From Symbiodinium natans (lineage: Eukaryota; Sar; Dinophyceae; Suessiales; Symbiodiniaceae): DNA of 64,000 nucleotides. The stretch spans positions 355,001-419,000 of the forward strand of contig CAJNDS010001546.1 of assembly GCA_905221605.1 (NCBI GenBank), read 5' to 3'. The notes beneath the pieces were generated by a model. The model had not been told where the DNA came from. It saw only the letters and a program-made list of their open reading frames with translations, and searched no databases. The translations under genes and the position numbers were made by a program. Position 1 is the first letter of the stretch. Every line of letters starts with the position of its first letter. Below are positions 1 through 10,535 of this stretch, one piece after another.

Positions 1-3000
1 CCCTGATCCTGCAAACGCGCAAGATCGCGCAAGCCATGTAAGGTTTCGGCATTCAGGGCGTGCCGAGGACATTATGGCTTTTGGAGGCGGTTTAGAGCTG
101 CTAGGGTCAATGCGAGCTCAAAAAGCCATATGAGCAACGTGTGACCTAAATCACGAGCTGAAATACCTCCAATGCCAGGCTCAGGCGCACGACCAACACA
201 ATTTGGGTTGAGAACTTCGCAGGCTCAGACCTTTAGGTCCCTAAACTATGAGCAGTGCCCCTCCCTCTCGAGTCGTTCACGACCCCTTGCGCATGCAGCT
301 TCGTGCAATGGAGGCGTGAAACTTCAAGCACGTGAGAAGCCATATCCCAAGACCCGAAAGCCCCTACGTGCTCCTCGCAGAACCATGAAGCACCTCCCAA
401 CACCTCCGAACACCTCCGAACACCTCCGTTAACACATCTGGCCGACCTCCAAAGATGGCTCATCACTCTGCCAACTGCGGTTTTTTGCAGATTTGAGCCA
501 AGGGTAATAGGGGTTGCATGGCCTGGAGGCATATGGTTTTACATGCTACGTTCTCGTTTTGGAGCTGAGTGAGGTGCTTAGGCAACGAATCGCCCAACAC
601 AGACAAGACGAGACCGAAACATGCTTCGAAACGGCATAAGCAAGGAGACTGCATCAGGGCAAGCGTTGGGTGTCTTGATGTTGTTGGCTGCCTTAGAGAG
701 CAGGCCTGCACCCTTGGGCAGTCTTGCTCGCCCATACCCTGACACCTGAAAGCTGAGTCCAGAGCCTTTTCGGTTTGGGGCCAAACTTTCGGGCCTTTTT
801 TGCACTAGGGTTCTCGCCTACTCGACCCCAAACACCCCGCCCACGATGAAAAACACAACGCCGCATCAAGCCTGATGCTCCCCATCATTCATGTTCTCCG
901 GAATACAGAAGAGGCAATAAACCAGCCATAACCAGCCGAACATGACCAACGTGACCAACGGGAGGGCCAATGAGGGCCTGTTGGCCTGCGGCCGCCTCTG
1001 GTTGTAGCGGCCTCAAGGTCTAGCTGCCATGTCGGCGTTGCTAGGCTTCCAAGTGGGTTTGAGGCGTCGAATGCCCCAATGCCCTGAGGCGCCTACCAGC
1101 TAAGGGCTCGTTCTAGAAACCCATCCGTCTCCACCGGACACCCTGAAGCCAGAGACTGAGCAAACCTGGGAGACCCAAGCGGGAAAGGCCATTGCCAGGC
1201 ATCGGTGATGGTAGGGCACTTGACTCCTGGCTTGAGTGTCTGGACTTTCGGATCTGTGTTGTCACTGTTTCTGTGATAAAGTATGCTTCTCGGCTGCGGG
1301 TCATCTCATGGAGCTTGAGACAGTGAGAACCCCGAGGTTGATTGGCTTAATCGGGCTCGGATGCTAGGAAAGCTCGAAGGGCTGAACTTCTTTTGCGACG
1401 CTGGCCTTACATCACATGGCTGCAAGAGGACCAGCACGCTTTGCCTTGTCGTTACAACACTGTTGACATCCTCAGGAACTGTTCAATGACCACAAGCGCC
1501 ACACAGTGACCACGTCGTTCCTTTTTGGTGCCGGATCCTGAAATCACTATGGAACATCAAGTCTGCAAATTCAAATTCAACCAGGCTTGTAAGATGTGGC
1601 AAGAGGCTAGGCACCGAAAACCTGGCTCATCGCTTGGGATGTGCACTTTGAAGATGGCAGGCTCCTTTGACGCTAAACCTGGTTCCTCTAAAACCTTTCA
1701 CGCCCCACACGGAGCCTGAAGGTTCCACATAAGGCAACCATTCAATACCAGCAAAACCGAGCAAAACCTATACATGCAGCCAGCCTCCGAAGTAAAGCCT
1801 GGCTGAACAAATGGCTTTCTGTAGGTTCGAGGCTTACGGCGGCTGAATGACCGAGGGGTCGGGGTAGTGTATTCTGTTGTCCACTTGGGGCGAAAGTGTC
1901 CCAAACTATGGTTGCGGGCTGAAAGTTTGCATCGGGGATCCATGTTTTGGTGGGTCTGGACATGCTGGTCATTCCGCCCGAAAACAAGCCCAGAACTGGG
2001 GTGTTCTATGTCATGCTGACCCAGGAGGATTAGATAAGCGGCAAAGGATTAGTGCAGCTCCGCTTGGATTGATTCTGATAGTTGGCACATTAGTGTTTGG
2101 ACTTTGGAAACCTCAAAACATGAACCCCCAATGCCGGTGTTGCGCAAGCTCTGCAGGCCTAAGCCCTACACCCAAAACTCCTAAACCCTGAGCCCTAATC
2201 AAACGCTAGGGGTTCAGATCTGCGGTTCCTTCGGGCTCTTCACGGGCAAGGCTAGGGTTTGCGATCCTCAACCAGGTAGTAGTGTCTCAATGTGTCTCAA
2301 AGTGTCCCACCCCCATGTGAACTCCGGTTGCAGGCGCCTTCCTCCAAGGTTTCAATAAGCCTGTGGTTGCAACCATCGCCGTCCTTCGGCTTTTTAGATC
2401 GTGTTATGTTTGAAGTTCAAACGTTAAGCTTACAGGTCGAGGCTCTTGAGTCGCAACCTCCAAGCCCAGATGGCGTTGTCCCTTTTTTTTTACTTGGAAT
2501 GTCAGAGTACACGATTCCGAGATTCAATGTGCACCCCTGAACATGGAAGGCCTTTGAACATTTTGATCGCAGGGAACACCTGGAGAGCTGCTACAGTTTT
2601 CTTAAGGCGTTAGGATTAGGGGTGAAGGGCGCAACACCTCAGGTTTTGGGCGTGGGCATACTTCTTTCTTTGAGCTGGCTGTCAGCGCTCGTATTGGGAT
2701 CGCATGCTTAGCAGGTCCTGAAGAGTGACAGCACCCTTCAAGAATTGGACACATGAAGGCCAGAAACATGTGTCGAACTCCTTTGATCCTGTGCCAGTAC
2801 TCAGCTTCACCAAGGGCAGACAACGAGCCTGGCCGGCTGCCATGGCAGGATGACTCGATTCACTCGATCGAACTGTGGAGCTGTGGGCCATGGGTTGCGC
2901 TTTTTGGGTGTAGGGAGTGTAGGGTTCCAGCCTTTGAAGCCAAATCTGGGGCGCAAGGTTTTCAAAGGTGGGTTTCTGGAGGTTCCTACTTGTTGACAAG

Positions 3001-3308
3001 GACCACCTTTTTGGACAATGGGCTCTGAGCCATATGTCATGGCTGCCCGGTGAGGCAGAGGCCCCGAGTGACAACCTTCAAAACCAAATCCAAAACCACC
3101 AAACACCAAGACAACATGATCTTTGCATTGAGAGCAGCCGTGCATCAATGAACCAACTTACTTATACTTATACATATAAATAAATGGGTACACGCCTATC
3201 CCCCCCCCTACCTTTTCTGCAATTTCTGTCTTTTGCACTTTGTCTGCGCTCGATGTTTTTCATTATGTGTGCCAATGCACCAATAAAATAATGCACCAAC
3301 GTACCACT
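1..3308. other. No gene recognised
   Basis: Open frames here are short, overlap on both strands and show no motif I recognise. A short tandem run of CACCTCCGAA lies near 393-428. Around 2165-2215 there are loose CCCTAAA-like words. Splice-like signals occur but no convincing exon could be assembled. Confidence 0.5.
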
Positions 3309-3751
3309 GTCCAAACCATTTCGGCTCATGGTTGGGACAAGACCCCAACCGCACCAACGTACCAACGTCCCAATCATTTCGGCCCATGATTGGGACATAA
3401 CCCCAACCGCACCAAGGCACCAACGTCCCAATCATTTCGGCCCATGATTGGGACATAGCATGAACCAATGAAGAACCGATGTTCCAATGTACCAATGTTC
3501 CAATGTACCAATGTACCAATGTACAATGTACCAATGTACAAATGTACAAATGTACCAATCATTTCAGCCCATGATTGGTACACAAGATGAACCAATGTAC
3601 CAATGTACCAATGTACCAATGTACCAATCATTTCGGCCCATGATTGGTACATAGGATGTTTGTACCAATCATGGGCCGAAATCATTGGTACATTGGTACA
3701 TTGGGTCATGGGTCGTCCTTTGTACCAACCATGGGCCGAAAACATTGGTAC
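3309..3751. repeat. Array of seven 30-bp imperfect palindromes
   Basis: Units lie at 3309-3338, 3367-3396, 3425-3454, 3552-3581, 3621-3650, 3662-3691 and 3722-3751. Each has roughly 11-bp arms (GTACCAATCAT / ATGATTGGTAC or the GTCCC variant) around an 8-nt loop such as TTCGGCCC. Units 1-5 have the loop in one orientation and units 6-7 in the reverse, so the array is itself a larger inverted repeat centred near 3656. Spacers are runs of GTACCAAT. No ORF across it looks like a gene. Confidence 0.85.
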
Positions 3752-3810
3752 ATTGGTACATTGGCTCATTGGTTCTTTGGTTCGTTGCTGCATTGGCACT
3801 GGCAGTAAAC

Positions 3811-4740
3811 CCTAAACCCTCTGTGTATGTGTGTAGGGTGTATGTGTTGTATGAAAAGGTGGAACTTCTACCCACATAGTGTAGGTATATTATTGTATTA
3901 CATGTAGGCCCCACGGAAACGAGAACAAAGTCCTAAACCCTATTCGTCCCCCTGCCCAGGTAGCACAAAGTCAACACCAACTTCATCGTTTTGTTTTTTT
4001 TGTTGGGAAGCGGTGTTGATAAACAGGGTCGGTGTTTATAGACAGGTGTTATATGTGTTTTTCTTATTATTGTATATTCAATACTCATTAGATCTTTTCT
4101 TTTGATCAACACCACATACGCCCCAGGTGGTCCCAGGGAATAGTGAAAAGATATTTGCTCACAGTATTCTCGCATCCCCGGGGCTTATAGTCAAAGATAT
4201 TTCGCATCACCCTGTGCACCCGAATGCTTCCTAGTCTTATGGCTCGAGGCTTACCATCCTTCCTTCTCCATTATCTGTATTTGGTATCTATATACACACA
4301 TGATGTGGGTACTAATTTTTCGTTTGCATTTCCACAGGAGGCAAGCCCTACGCTGTACAAACATAGGCATAACCCTATGGGAATTAAGCTTTAGGGGCTG
4401 ACGCCTCAAGCCCTCTAAGCCTTAAACCTTTAAGGTTAAAACTCTATAGGCAGGGTTCAACCCCATGTCAGGGCTTTAGAGATAAACCCTGAAAAACCCG
4501 AAGCCTTTAAACCCTAGAGGGTTTGAAGGTTTAAATGCCTAAGCCTGAGGCTTAAATTCCTAAACTTTATATGCATTTAAACCTAAGAGTCTGGGCATTT
4601 ATACCTTCAGCGCCTATAGGCCTTTAGGGTTTAAACCTTTGAACCTTTTAGAGCCCTATAGGGTATAAACCTTTGAACTTGTAGAGCCCTATAGGGCTTT
4701 GTACGTAGGACCTTTAGGGTCTATGTGAATATTCTCCGGG
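3811..4740. repeat. Degenerate telomere-like, AT-rich repeat region
   Basis: The stretch begins with AAACCCTAAACCC near 3811. From about 4376 it continues with many imperfect AAACCCTA, CTATAGGG and TTTAGGG words and short self-complementary pieces. Dinoflagellate telomeres are reported as TTTAGGG, so this may be decayed interstitial telomere-like DNA. The words are too diverged to be sure. Confidence 0.4.
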
Positions 4741-5843
4741 GAGGGGGGGGTAAAGTATTATTAATATACATAATCTTTATTATTATAATATGAGTACTAT
4801 TAATAATATGGGAAGTATTAGCAGTATTAATATAATACCAATAGTATTAATAATATTGCTAGTACTTAAAATATTAATACAATATGTGGAATTTGACCAA
4901 CACTGGTCTTGCACTGCACAAATGCAAACTCAGGTGGCCAGCTTGTTTTGATTCCGCGGGTTCGCGCGCTCTGTGTGACCTACTGCCAAAGCGTCCGGTC
5001 GGACCTCTGCAACCTGAAAGCTACAGAACGAAACTACCAAGCACAAAGGCTACACTACTCGCATACTTAAGCCAAAATATTAGCATTGTTACAAATTGCC
5101 TTTCTGCACTTTCTCTTTGAGTCCACCTGGCTTGGATAGACACGGGCTTGTGCCAGCATTGCAACTTGAAATACTCCGAAGATGGAAAGCATTGCATAGT
5201 TAAAGCAGCAAAGACAAGCGTGTCTGAAAGCAAAAAAGTTGCATTGGACCTTAAGTTGGAAAGTGGCTTAAGCAAGGTTTGCAAAGGTGCAATGGAGCGA
5301 TCTTCTTGCTTAAAAGAAACAGACATTGTGGCGTTTGGAGAAAATAAATTTCTTGGTGCTAATACTGTTTCAGAATAAGAGCAAGAGCGCAAATTATGTG
5401 TTGCACACTGGCAACCACCACAGGTTCTGATGGAACACTGTGCTCTGGCCAGCAAAGGCCTTTAAGGGCGCCTGTGCGACAAACAGCTTCCATAAGGAAC
5501 AGAAGATTCTTGCAGCTTTTGGGCTCAAGTTTTTCAGGTTCCGTCCACTGTTCAATGTGGCCAATTAGCACAACCGACAGGATTCTGTGCAGACTTATCC
5601 ACAGTGGTCCGTCTTGGACATTGATTAACTTCTGTTCGCAGCTGAGGCAACCACGCCAATGCCACAGCCGCTCTGAAGGTTCAGCCGGAATCAACTTCTT
5701 AAAACAACCTACTGCCTTTCAGCGTAGGTTAAAGGAACCTGTGTCAAGCATGGTGTTTCATTTTTCTGTTGTTATCAGGTGCACAGGTTGAACTGGAACA
5801 ATGCATGTCTTGTATCTGCAGCTTGCACAGGCATTGCCATCTT
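4741..5843. other. No gene recognised; left flank of the composite retroelement
   Basis: It begins with a G-run and a low-complexity TATTAATA region (4741-4880), then ordinary sequence up to the outer edge of the 3' LTR at 5844. Open frames on both strands have no family resemblance that I can see. The last ~23 bases (5820-5843) resemble 36513-36535, beyond the other LTR. Confidence 0.4.
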
Positions 5844-6408
5844 TGTGAAAAGCAGAGCTTTAGCGCAGACTGCTTTTTCCGTTCGCACTTGAGCCAAACA
5901 CGTCAGTGTTCAGCTGCACTGTCTTTGGTCAGCAAAGGTGCTCTCTCCAAGAGCAAAGGCTTCAAGTCTTCAAACGACATCTCAACTTTGTTTAGACAAA
6001 GGAGAAGACAAAAGTAACATGCAAAACATCTTGGTTACTGGTTCAGGACTTCAGGTCTGTTGCAAAACATACAGCATGCTCTCAGAATGCCTCAGTCGAG
6101 TGTCAAACGGTCACGACACGGTACGAACGACGGGGCAAAGCACACGGAGTGAGTAACGGCCAAAGTCTGTTCCTCAGAGCTTTGCTTCAGCACTTCCAGA
6201 TGACTCTCAGGTCAACTCCCGAGAGCTAAAAGCCTCTCTGTGCTTCTCAAAACTCATCATCGGACTTGCAAACCAAAACATGTCAAGTCAAAGCACCTTC
6301 ATGTCATGCAAACATGCTCATGCCAAAACAAAACATGTTCTTGCCATGTCACAGCACTCATGTCCTACACATGTACCTGCAAGCAACTAGGCAAACAAAG
6401 AAATGTCA
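5844..6408 (-). repeat. 3' LTR of the copia element
   Basis: It matches 35770-36235 closely apart from a few extra blocks, including one of about 60 bp near 5890-5950. On the minus strand it starts TGACATTTCTTTG at 6408 and ends GCTTTTCACA at 5844. The inner neighbour is not the original polypurine tract but the 3' end of LINE L1, because three elements were inserted exactly at the internal-region/LTR junction. Confidence 0.85.
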
Positions 6409-6418
6409 TATTTTCTTC
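6402..6418. repeat. Target-site duplication of LINE L1, 3' side copy
   Basis: AATGTCATATTTTCTTC is identical to 24360-24376, at the other end of L1. The first 7 bases are also the end of the copia LTR. The 17-bp length fits target-primed reverse transcription. Confidence 0.8.
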
Positions 6419-6680
6419 AGCAAGCGCGAGAGCGTTACCCAGTGGGTGTCCTGCATGCAAAAACGAATTCGCCCGGAGCCCCTTTGGGGCGAGACACAGT
6501 CTCTCGGGCAGTCGGTCACCCTGCTACGGCAAAACCACAGCTTACAAGCTGGGAATGTGGTGCACCCACGGCCATCTACAGGGAACTATGTTACAGCTAC
6601 TCATCAGGAAGAGTTTGCGACCGCAGCCCTAAGGCTGGGAAAGGATGCCCCCAGAGAAGCAACCCAGTTTCCACAGCCTC

Positions 6681-7915
6681 CTAGGCCGGGGTGGTGCATA
6701 GCCAGCGAACTTCTTCCCCCAAAGGTCCAAGGGTGTTGCATATCTGGTCAAAACACGCTTGAGGTGGACCCCTGGAAACTTGCCGAAAGTAGCCCACATC
6801 ATTTGGGCAATATTTGGCAACTACCCTCCAGAAGCCAGTCCATTCCGGCCTCCCATGGGAGGGGCCCCAGTTGTTGGCATCGATGAAGGCCGGAAGGGGA
6901 ACCACCCTCGTGCCCAGCGGCCTGTGGCTCAGGTTTGAAATGCCAACATCCTTGGCATCAACCCCACAGGCATACAAGTGCACCAAGGTGGCCAACGTGG
7001 CCAGGAGGTAGGAATGAACACGGAGACCATTGGCAGCATTTTCCTGGAGCCAGTCACGGGCCTGGCTGCGATGCTCTTGCACGTGGTACAGGAAACGATG
7101 CAGGCCCGCACCTGGCTCTCCTTCAGGCCCTAGTCCAATCCACATGGAGCCACTGGTGAGGATGGGAGCCATAAGCCGGGGAAAACGCCGCGCCATATCG
7201 ATCTCCGGACCATTTAAGGATGCATCATCCGTGAGCTTCAAGACCAACGCCTGAGACAGCTGGTAGCCTACACGGCTTTGTCCCCAGCCCAGGCGCGTGA
7301 GAACTCGGGCTTCCATCACGACCTGGCGAATCGGATCCCACGTAAGTGTGAGCTCTGGAGGGAGGAAATGCCGAGGCGAGGTGGGCCGCTTGATGTAGCT
7401 TGCTGCTTCACCAGCCGCGTGCACACCCGGGGTAAAGTCCTGAGCTTCTCTACGCATGCGTTGCCGCCGGCCCCAGGGGGACTCCTCAGCCTCAGGGGCT
7501 GGGTCTGCAGGGGGCCGGGCCCTGGACTCCGAGGGGGATCTAGGCCGTGCATGCTGGTCGGGAAGGTCACGGCTGGGCTTCTGTCCACTGAGCGCAAGAC
7601 CAAGCGAGGAGAAGGAGAGCGCCGACGGTCACGCCGAGGAGCCGGGGGGGGGGGGGGTGGCCAAGCTTTCGCCGCCGGTTGGCCCGACGAGCTGGAACCC
7701 CCAGGTGCCGCCTCCTCAGGGAGGGGTGCCCCTTCCTGCTGGTCGTCTCCTACAGGAAGGCCCTGGTCTATGCGCTGTTGCCTGCGGATGTGGGGTGGAG
7801 GTCGTCTCTTGGAATGCTGGAGGGTCGCCGTAGAGCGCCACGACTTCCCCTCTGCCATTCGTTGGCGCTGCTCGCGCCAGAAGGGGCCGCGACCCCTGCC
7901 CTGTGAGCCCCCCAT
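6681..7915 (-). pseudogene. L1 ORF3: protein-kinase-fold-like protein (one probable frameshift)
   Basis: The ATG at 7915-7913 overlaps the ORF2 stop as TGATG, a layout typical of termination-reinitiation in LINEs. The N-terminal ~90 residues are basic, Pro- and Ser-rich. The frame must change near the C/G homopolymer at about 7649-7660 to enter the second frame, which runs open from ~7630 to 6681. Numbering from the first Met of that frame (7457), kinase-like landmarks are a glycine loop G57-W-G59, a VLK lysine at 74, a catalytic-loop-like K-D170 with Asn175 five residues on, and a DFG-like Asp193 (FIDANNWG). The same landmarks occur in the L2 copy (24979-25821). Known: kinases use D and N in HRDxxxxN and D in DFG. 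Inferred: a kinase or aminoglycoside-phosphotransferase-like fold. Activity is unknown. Confidence 0.6.
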
Positions 7916-9425
7916 CACTGCTTCTTGAAGCAAAGGGTCTGCTGACCAGTGGGAAGCTCTTTCTTCTTTTTGGCACGGCTGGCCGGCTTCGGCGCAGCCT
8001 CCCTTGCCAGCCCGGCTTCACGTGCACTTGCCCCAGGAAGGGAAACCACTTCCTTTGTTTTGCCAGATCCCTTAGACACGTGCGACTCTACAGCCGTAGG
8101 AAGGGAAGCCGCTTCCTTTAGAGTGGAAGAAGAACCTGGTGAGTCCGGCCGCCCAGAAGGCGTGGAAACCGAGGCCTGGGCACGAAAGGACAAGGTCTGG
8201 TTGTTGTGGAGTTTTTTACAGGGTTTCTGGAGACCTAAGCAAGGCTGAGAGTGGCCTGGAAGGAGGGTAAGATGACACCCGGAGCACAGCCATCTACGTC
8301 CCTCATTTTTGAGCCGGTGCGTCGGGTGGAGGGTAGGCCAAAACTGGGGGCCATTGTGGGGCATGTCAATGCGCGGCTGCGCTAGCAAACGTTCTAGCCT
8401 ATCCATCTCAAGAACCTGCTGGAGGTAAAGCTTACACTTCACACAAGTGATTGCCAGATTATTTGTTTTTAACCCCCCTACTTGCCAGACATGGCCACCT
8501 ACTGCTTCCGGGACATCCACTTTCGCCAACAAAAGCTGGCGTTTGTTAGGCCCTTTGGGTGGTTGGGGTTCCTGCCGTTGGCTACGGGGGACAAAATCAT
8601 CTTTTGAGGCATGTTTCAAAACAACCACAGCTCGCGACGCCAGGTAATCGCAGATCCTGGTTACGAGCCTATCCAGGTCCTGGACTTTCCGCCCTGCAAC
8701 AGGCGGTATGGTGGCAGCCCGTTTGCCTGCCAACTCGTCGGCGCACTGGTTGGCCTTCTGTCTCCAAAGCTGGGAAAAGCCAAACCGAATTTCGAACTCA
8801 CGGCTAGTTAGGTGGGATTTTACCCAAGTGGGCCTTATCCTACCACGGTCCTCCCAGACCGGGCCCCAAAAAGCCGGGGTTGTTTTTTGAAAGGATTTCT
8901 TGGTGAGGGTCCTAAGGGCTGGTTTACAGTCCCCCGTGAGGTCAACCTGACCAAGGGTGTGTTTAATCGTCTGCACAATGGCATAAGATTCACCGTGCGC
9001 GACGCTTGTTCCGGGGGGGGTGAGGCCGGACATGGTCCCTATCTCCTGAAACAGACCATCTTGAACCCGCCCCACGACAACAGACCAGCTCACTCTTCGC
9101 AATCGCGGATCCTTGGTGAACTTGCCCCCTGACGCGTCCGTAGCAACCACCAACCCGTCTGCTACTACCTGGGAGGACGTGAGAAACACGCCTGTCTTGA
9201 CCACTTCTAGGTCCCCCGAGGGAGCGACTGGGAGGTATTTAAGGGGGAGCATACCCCGAAGCCACAGGCAGTCATCAGGGAAACGGCGCTTCTCCGCCAG
9301 AACGTACCCCGGTAACCGCATGCCACCAGGGAAGGAAGGGCATTCATACATGAGGTGACGCAAGGTGGCCCCGGGATCGCCACAAAACTTACAGACATCC
9401 TTGCCACCATTGCCGTTATGGAGAA
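7915..9425 (-). CDS. L1 ORF2, 3' part: zinc finger, RNase H and C-terminal tail
   Basis: This is the continuation of ORF2 after the YR-element insertion. It opens with a LINE-type CCHC finger (CKFC ... H ... C, minus strand from ~9395). An RNase H domain follows with VVATDASGG (first Asp), AHGESYAI (Glu), a D in LTGDCKPAL, and CADELAG near its end. Next come a Cys-rich pair-of-CxxC module (CVKC ... CSGC) and a Lys-rich tail. The C-terminal RNase H places the element among LINEs that encode their own RNase H. The stop TGA at 7917-7915 overlaps the ORF3 start. An apparent Met at 9459 lies inside the inserted element and is not a real start. Confidence 0.8.
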
Positions 9426-9434
9426 TGGACCCTT
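9426..9434. repeat. Target-site duplication of the YR element, left copy
   Basis: TGGACCCTT is identical to 18830-18838. Both lie inside L1 ORF2. Merging them restores one continuous reading frame across the insertion (coding length 5544 nt from 22862 to 7915, a multiple of three). Confidence 0.85.
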
Positions 9435-9940
9435 TATTTCTGTTTGCTGTAAATTGCATTTGCTTTCAACTGGAGGTCAAATGTATCTTGTTTAGGGAAA
9501 ATTCAATCTCACTTCATCTCTGGTGAAGTAAGTGAATCAAGAATCTATCTCAAAACCGGATGCAAAACACTAATCAATCAGACTCATTCACAATCACACC
9601 TTTTTCATGCCGGTGGCAGAAGATCTTGGGGAAAGTTCGAGTAGAACTCCCAGCGCACCATACCTACGGCATGCGTGCTGCATCCAAATGCTTTGGATAC
9701 GGGACATGACATCAGGAGATGGGGAAAGTTCGAGTAGAACTCCCAGCGCACCATACCTACGGCATGCGTGCTGCATCCAAATGCTTTGGATACGGGACAT
9801 GACATCAGGAGATGATCATGCCTCTCACAACCCCCAAATGCTTTGGATACGGGACATGACATCAGGAGATGATCATGCCTCTCACAACCCTTTGGATACG
9901 GGACATGACATCAGGAGATGATCATGCCTCTCACAACCCC
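9435..9940 (-). repeat. B2 terminal repeat of the YR element
   Basis: The first ~280 bases match B1 (10227-10535). Inside B2 are extra tandem duplications. A ~88-bp block containing GGGGAAAGTTCGAGTAGAAC occurs twice (about 9634-9721 and 9722-9815). A ~53-bp block containing GGATACGGGACATGACATC occurs in further copies up to 9940. With B1 and A2 this forms the 3' end of a split-direct-repeat structure. Confidence 0.75.
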
Positions 9941-10226
9941 GGTGGGCTGGGTGGGAGACAAAAATTTTTCTGTGCACCTTACTCGAACCGAGGTGCTGCA
10001 GATATCACACGTTGTTTCACAAAACATGACATCTGCATTCAAGAAAATGGGCACGTGCTGCACTTGCCATTTTAAATGTCATGATGCGTGCATGTGTGTG
10101 CATCACAAATGGACACGTCCCGTTTTAAAACAAAACACCGCAAATGCAACCAGAAATTTTTCCCAAGAAAAATTTCGTGATACAGCCACAGAAATAATGC
10201 CTTGTCCATCGCGATGGAAGGCCGTC
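9941..10226 (-). repeat. A2 segment of the YR element
   Basis: It lies between B1 and B2. It contains a 42-bp core (9957-9998) identical to 18753-18794 near the 5' end of the element (A1). The rest does not match the 5' end, which now begins with spliced-leader sequence. That fits trans-splicing having replaced the original 5' part of A1. Confidence 0.65.
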
Positions 10227-10535
10227 TTATTTCTGTTTGCTGTAAATTGCATTTGCTTTCAACTGGAGGTCAAATGTATCTTGTTTAGGGAAAATTCAAT
10301 CTCACTTCATCTCTGGTGAAGTAAGTGAATCAAGAATCTATCTCAAAACCGGATGCAAAACACTAATCAATCAGACTCATTCACAATCACACCTTTTTCA
10401 TGCCGGTGGCAGAAGATCTTGGGGAAAGTTCGAGTAGAACTCCCAGCGCACCATACCTACGGCATGCGTGCTGCATCCAAATGCTTTGGATACGGGACAT
10501 GACATCAGGAGATGATCATGCCTCTCACAACCCCC
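10227..10535 (-). repeat. B1 repeat of the YR element
   Basis: Nearly identical to the first part of B2. The pol frame runs a few codons into it and stops at 10525. Confidence 0.75.

Noticed and set aside
5884-5896. CTTGAGCCAAA in the left LTR as a spliced-leader relic
   Set aside because: Only a partial match within LTR sequence; the other LTR lacks it and there is no boundary at this point.
7278-7928. 216-codon plus-strand frame
   Set aside because: Antisense to L1 ORF3; Arg/Gly-rich by base composition.
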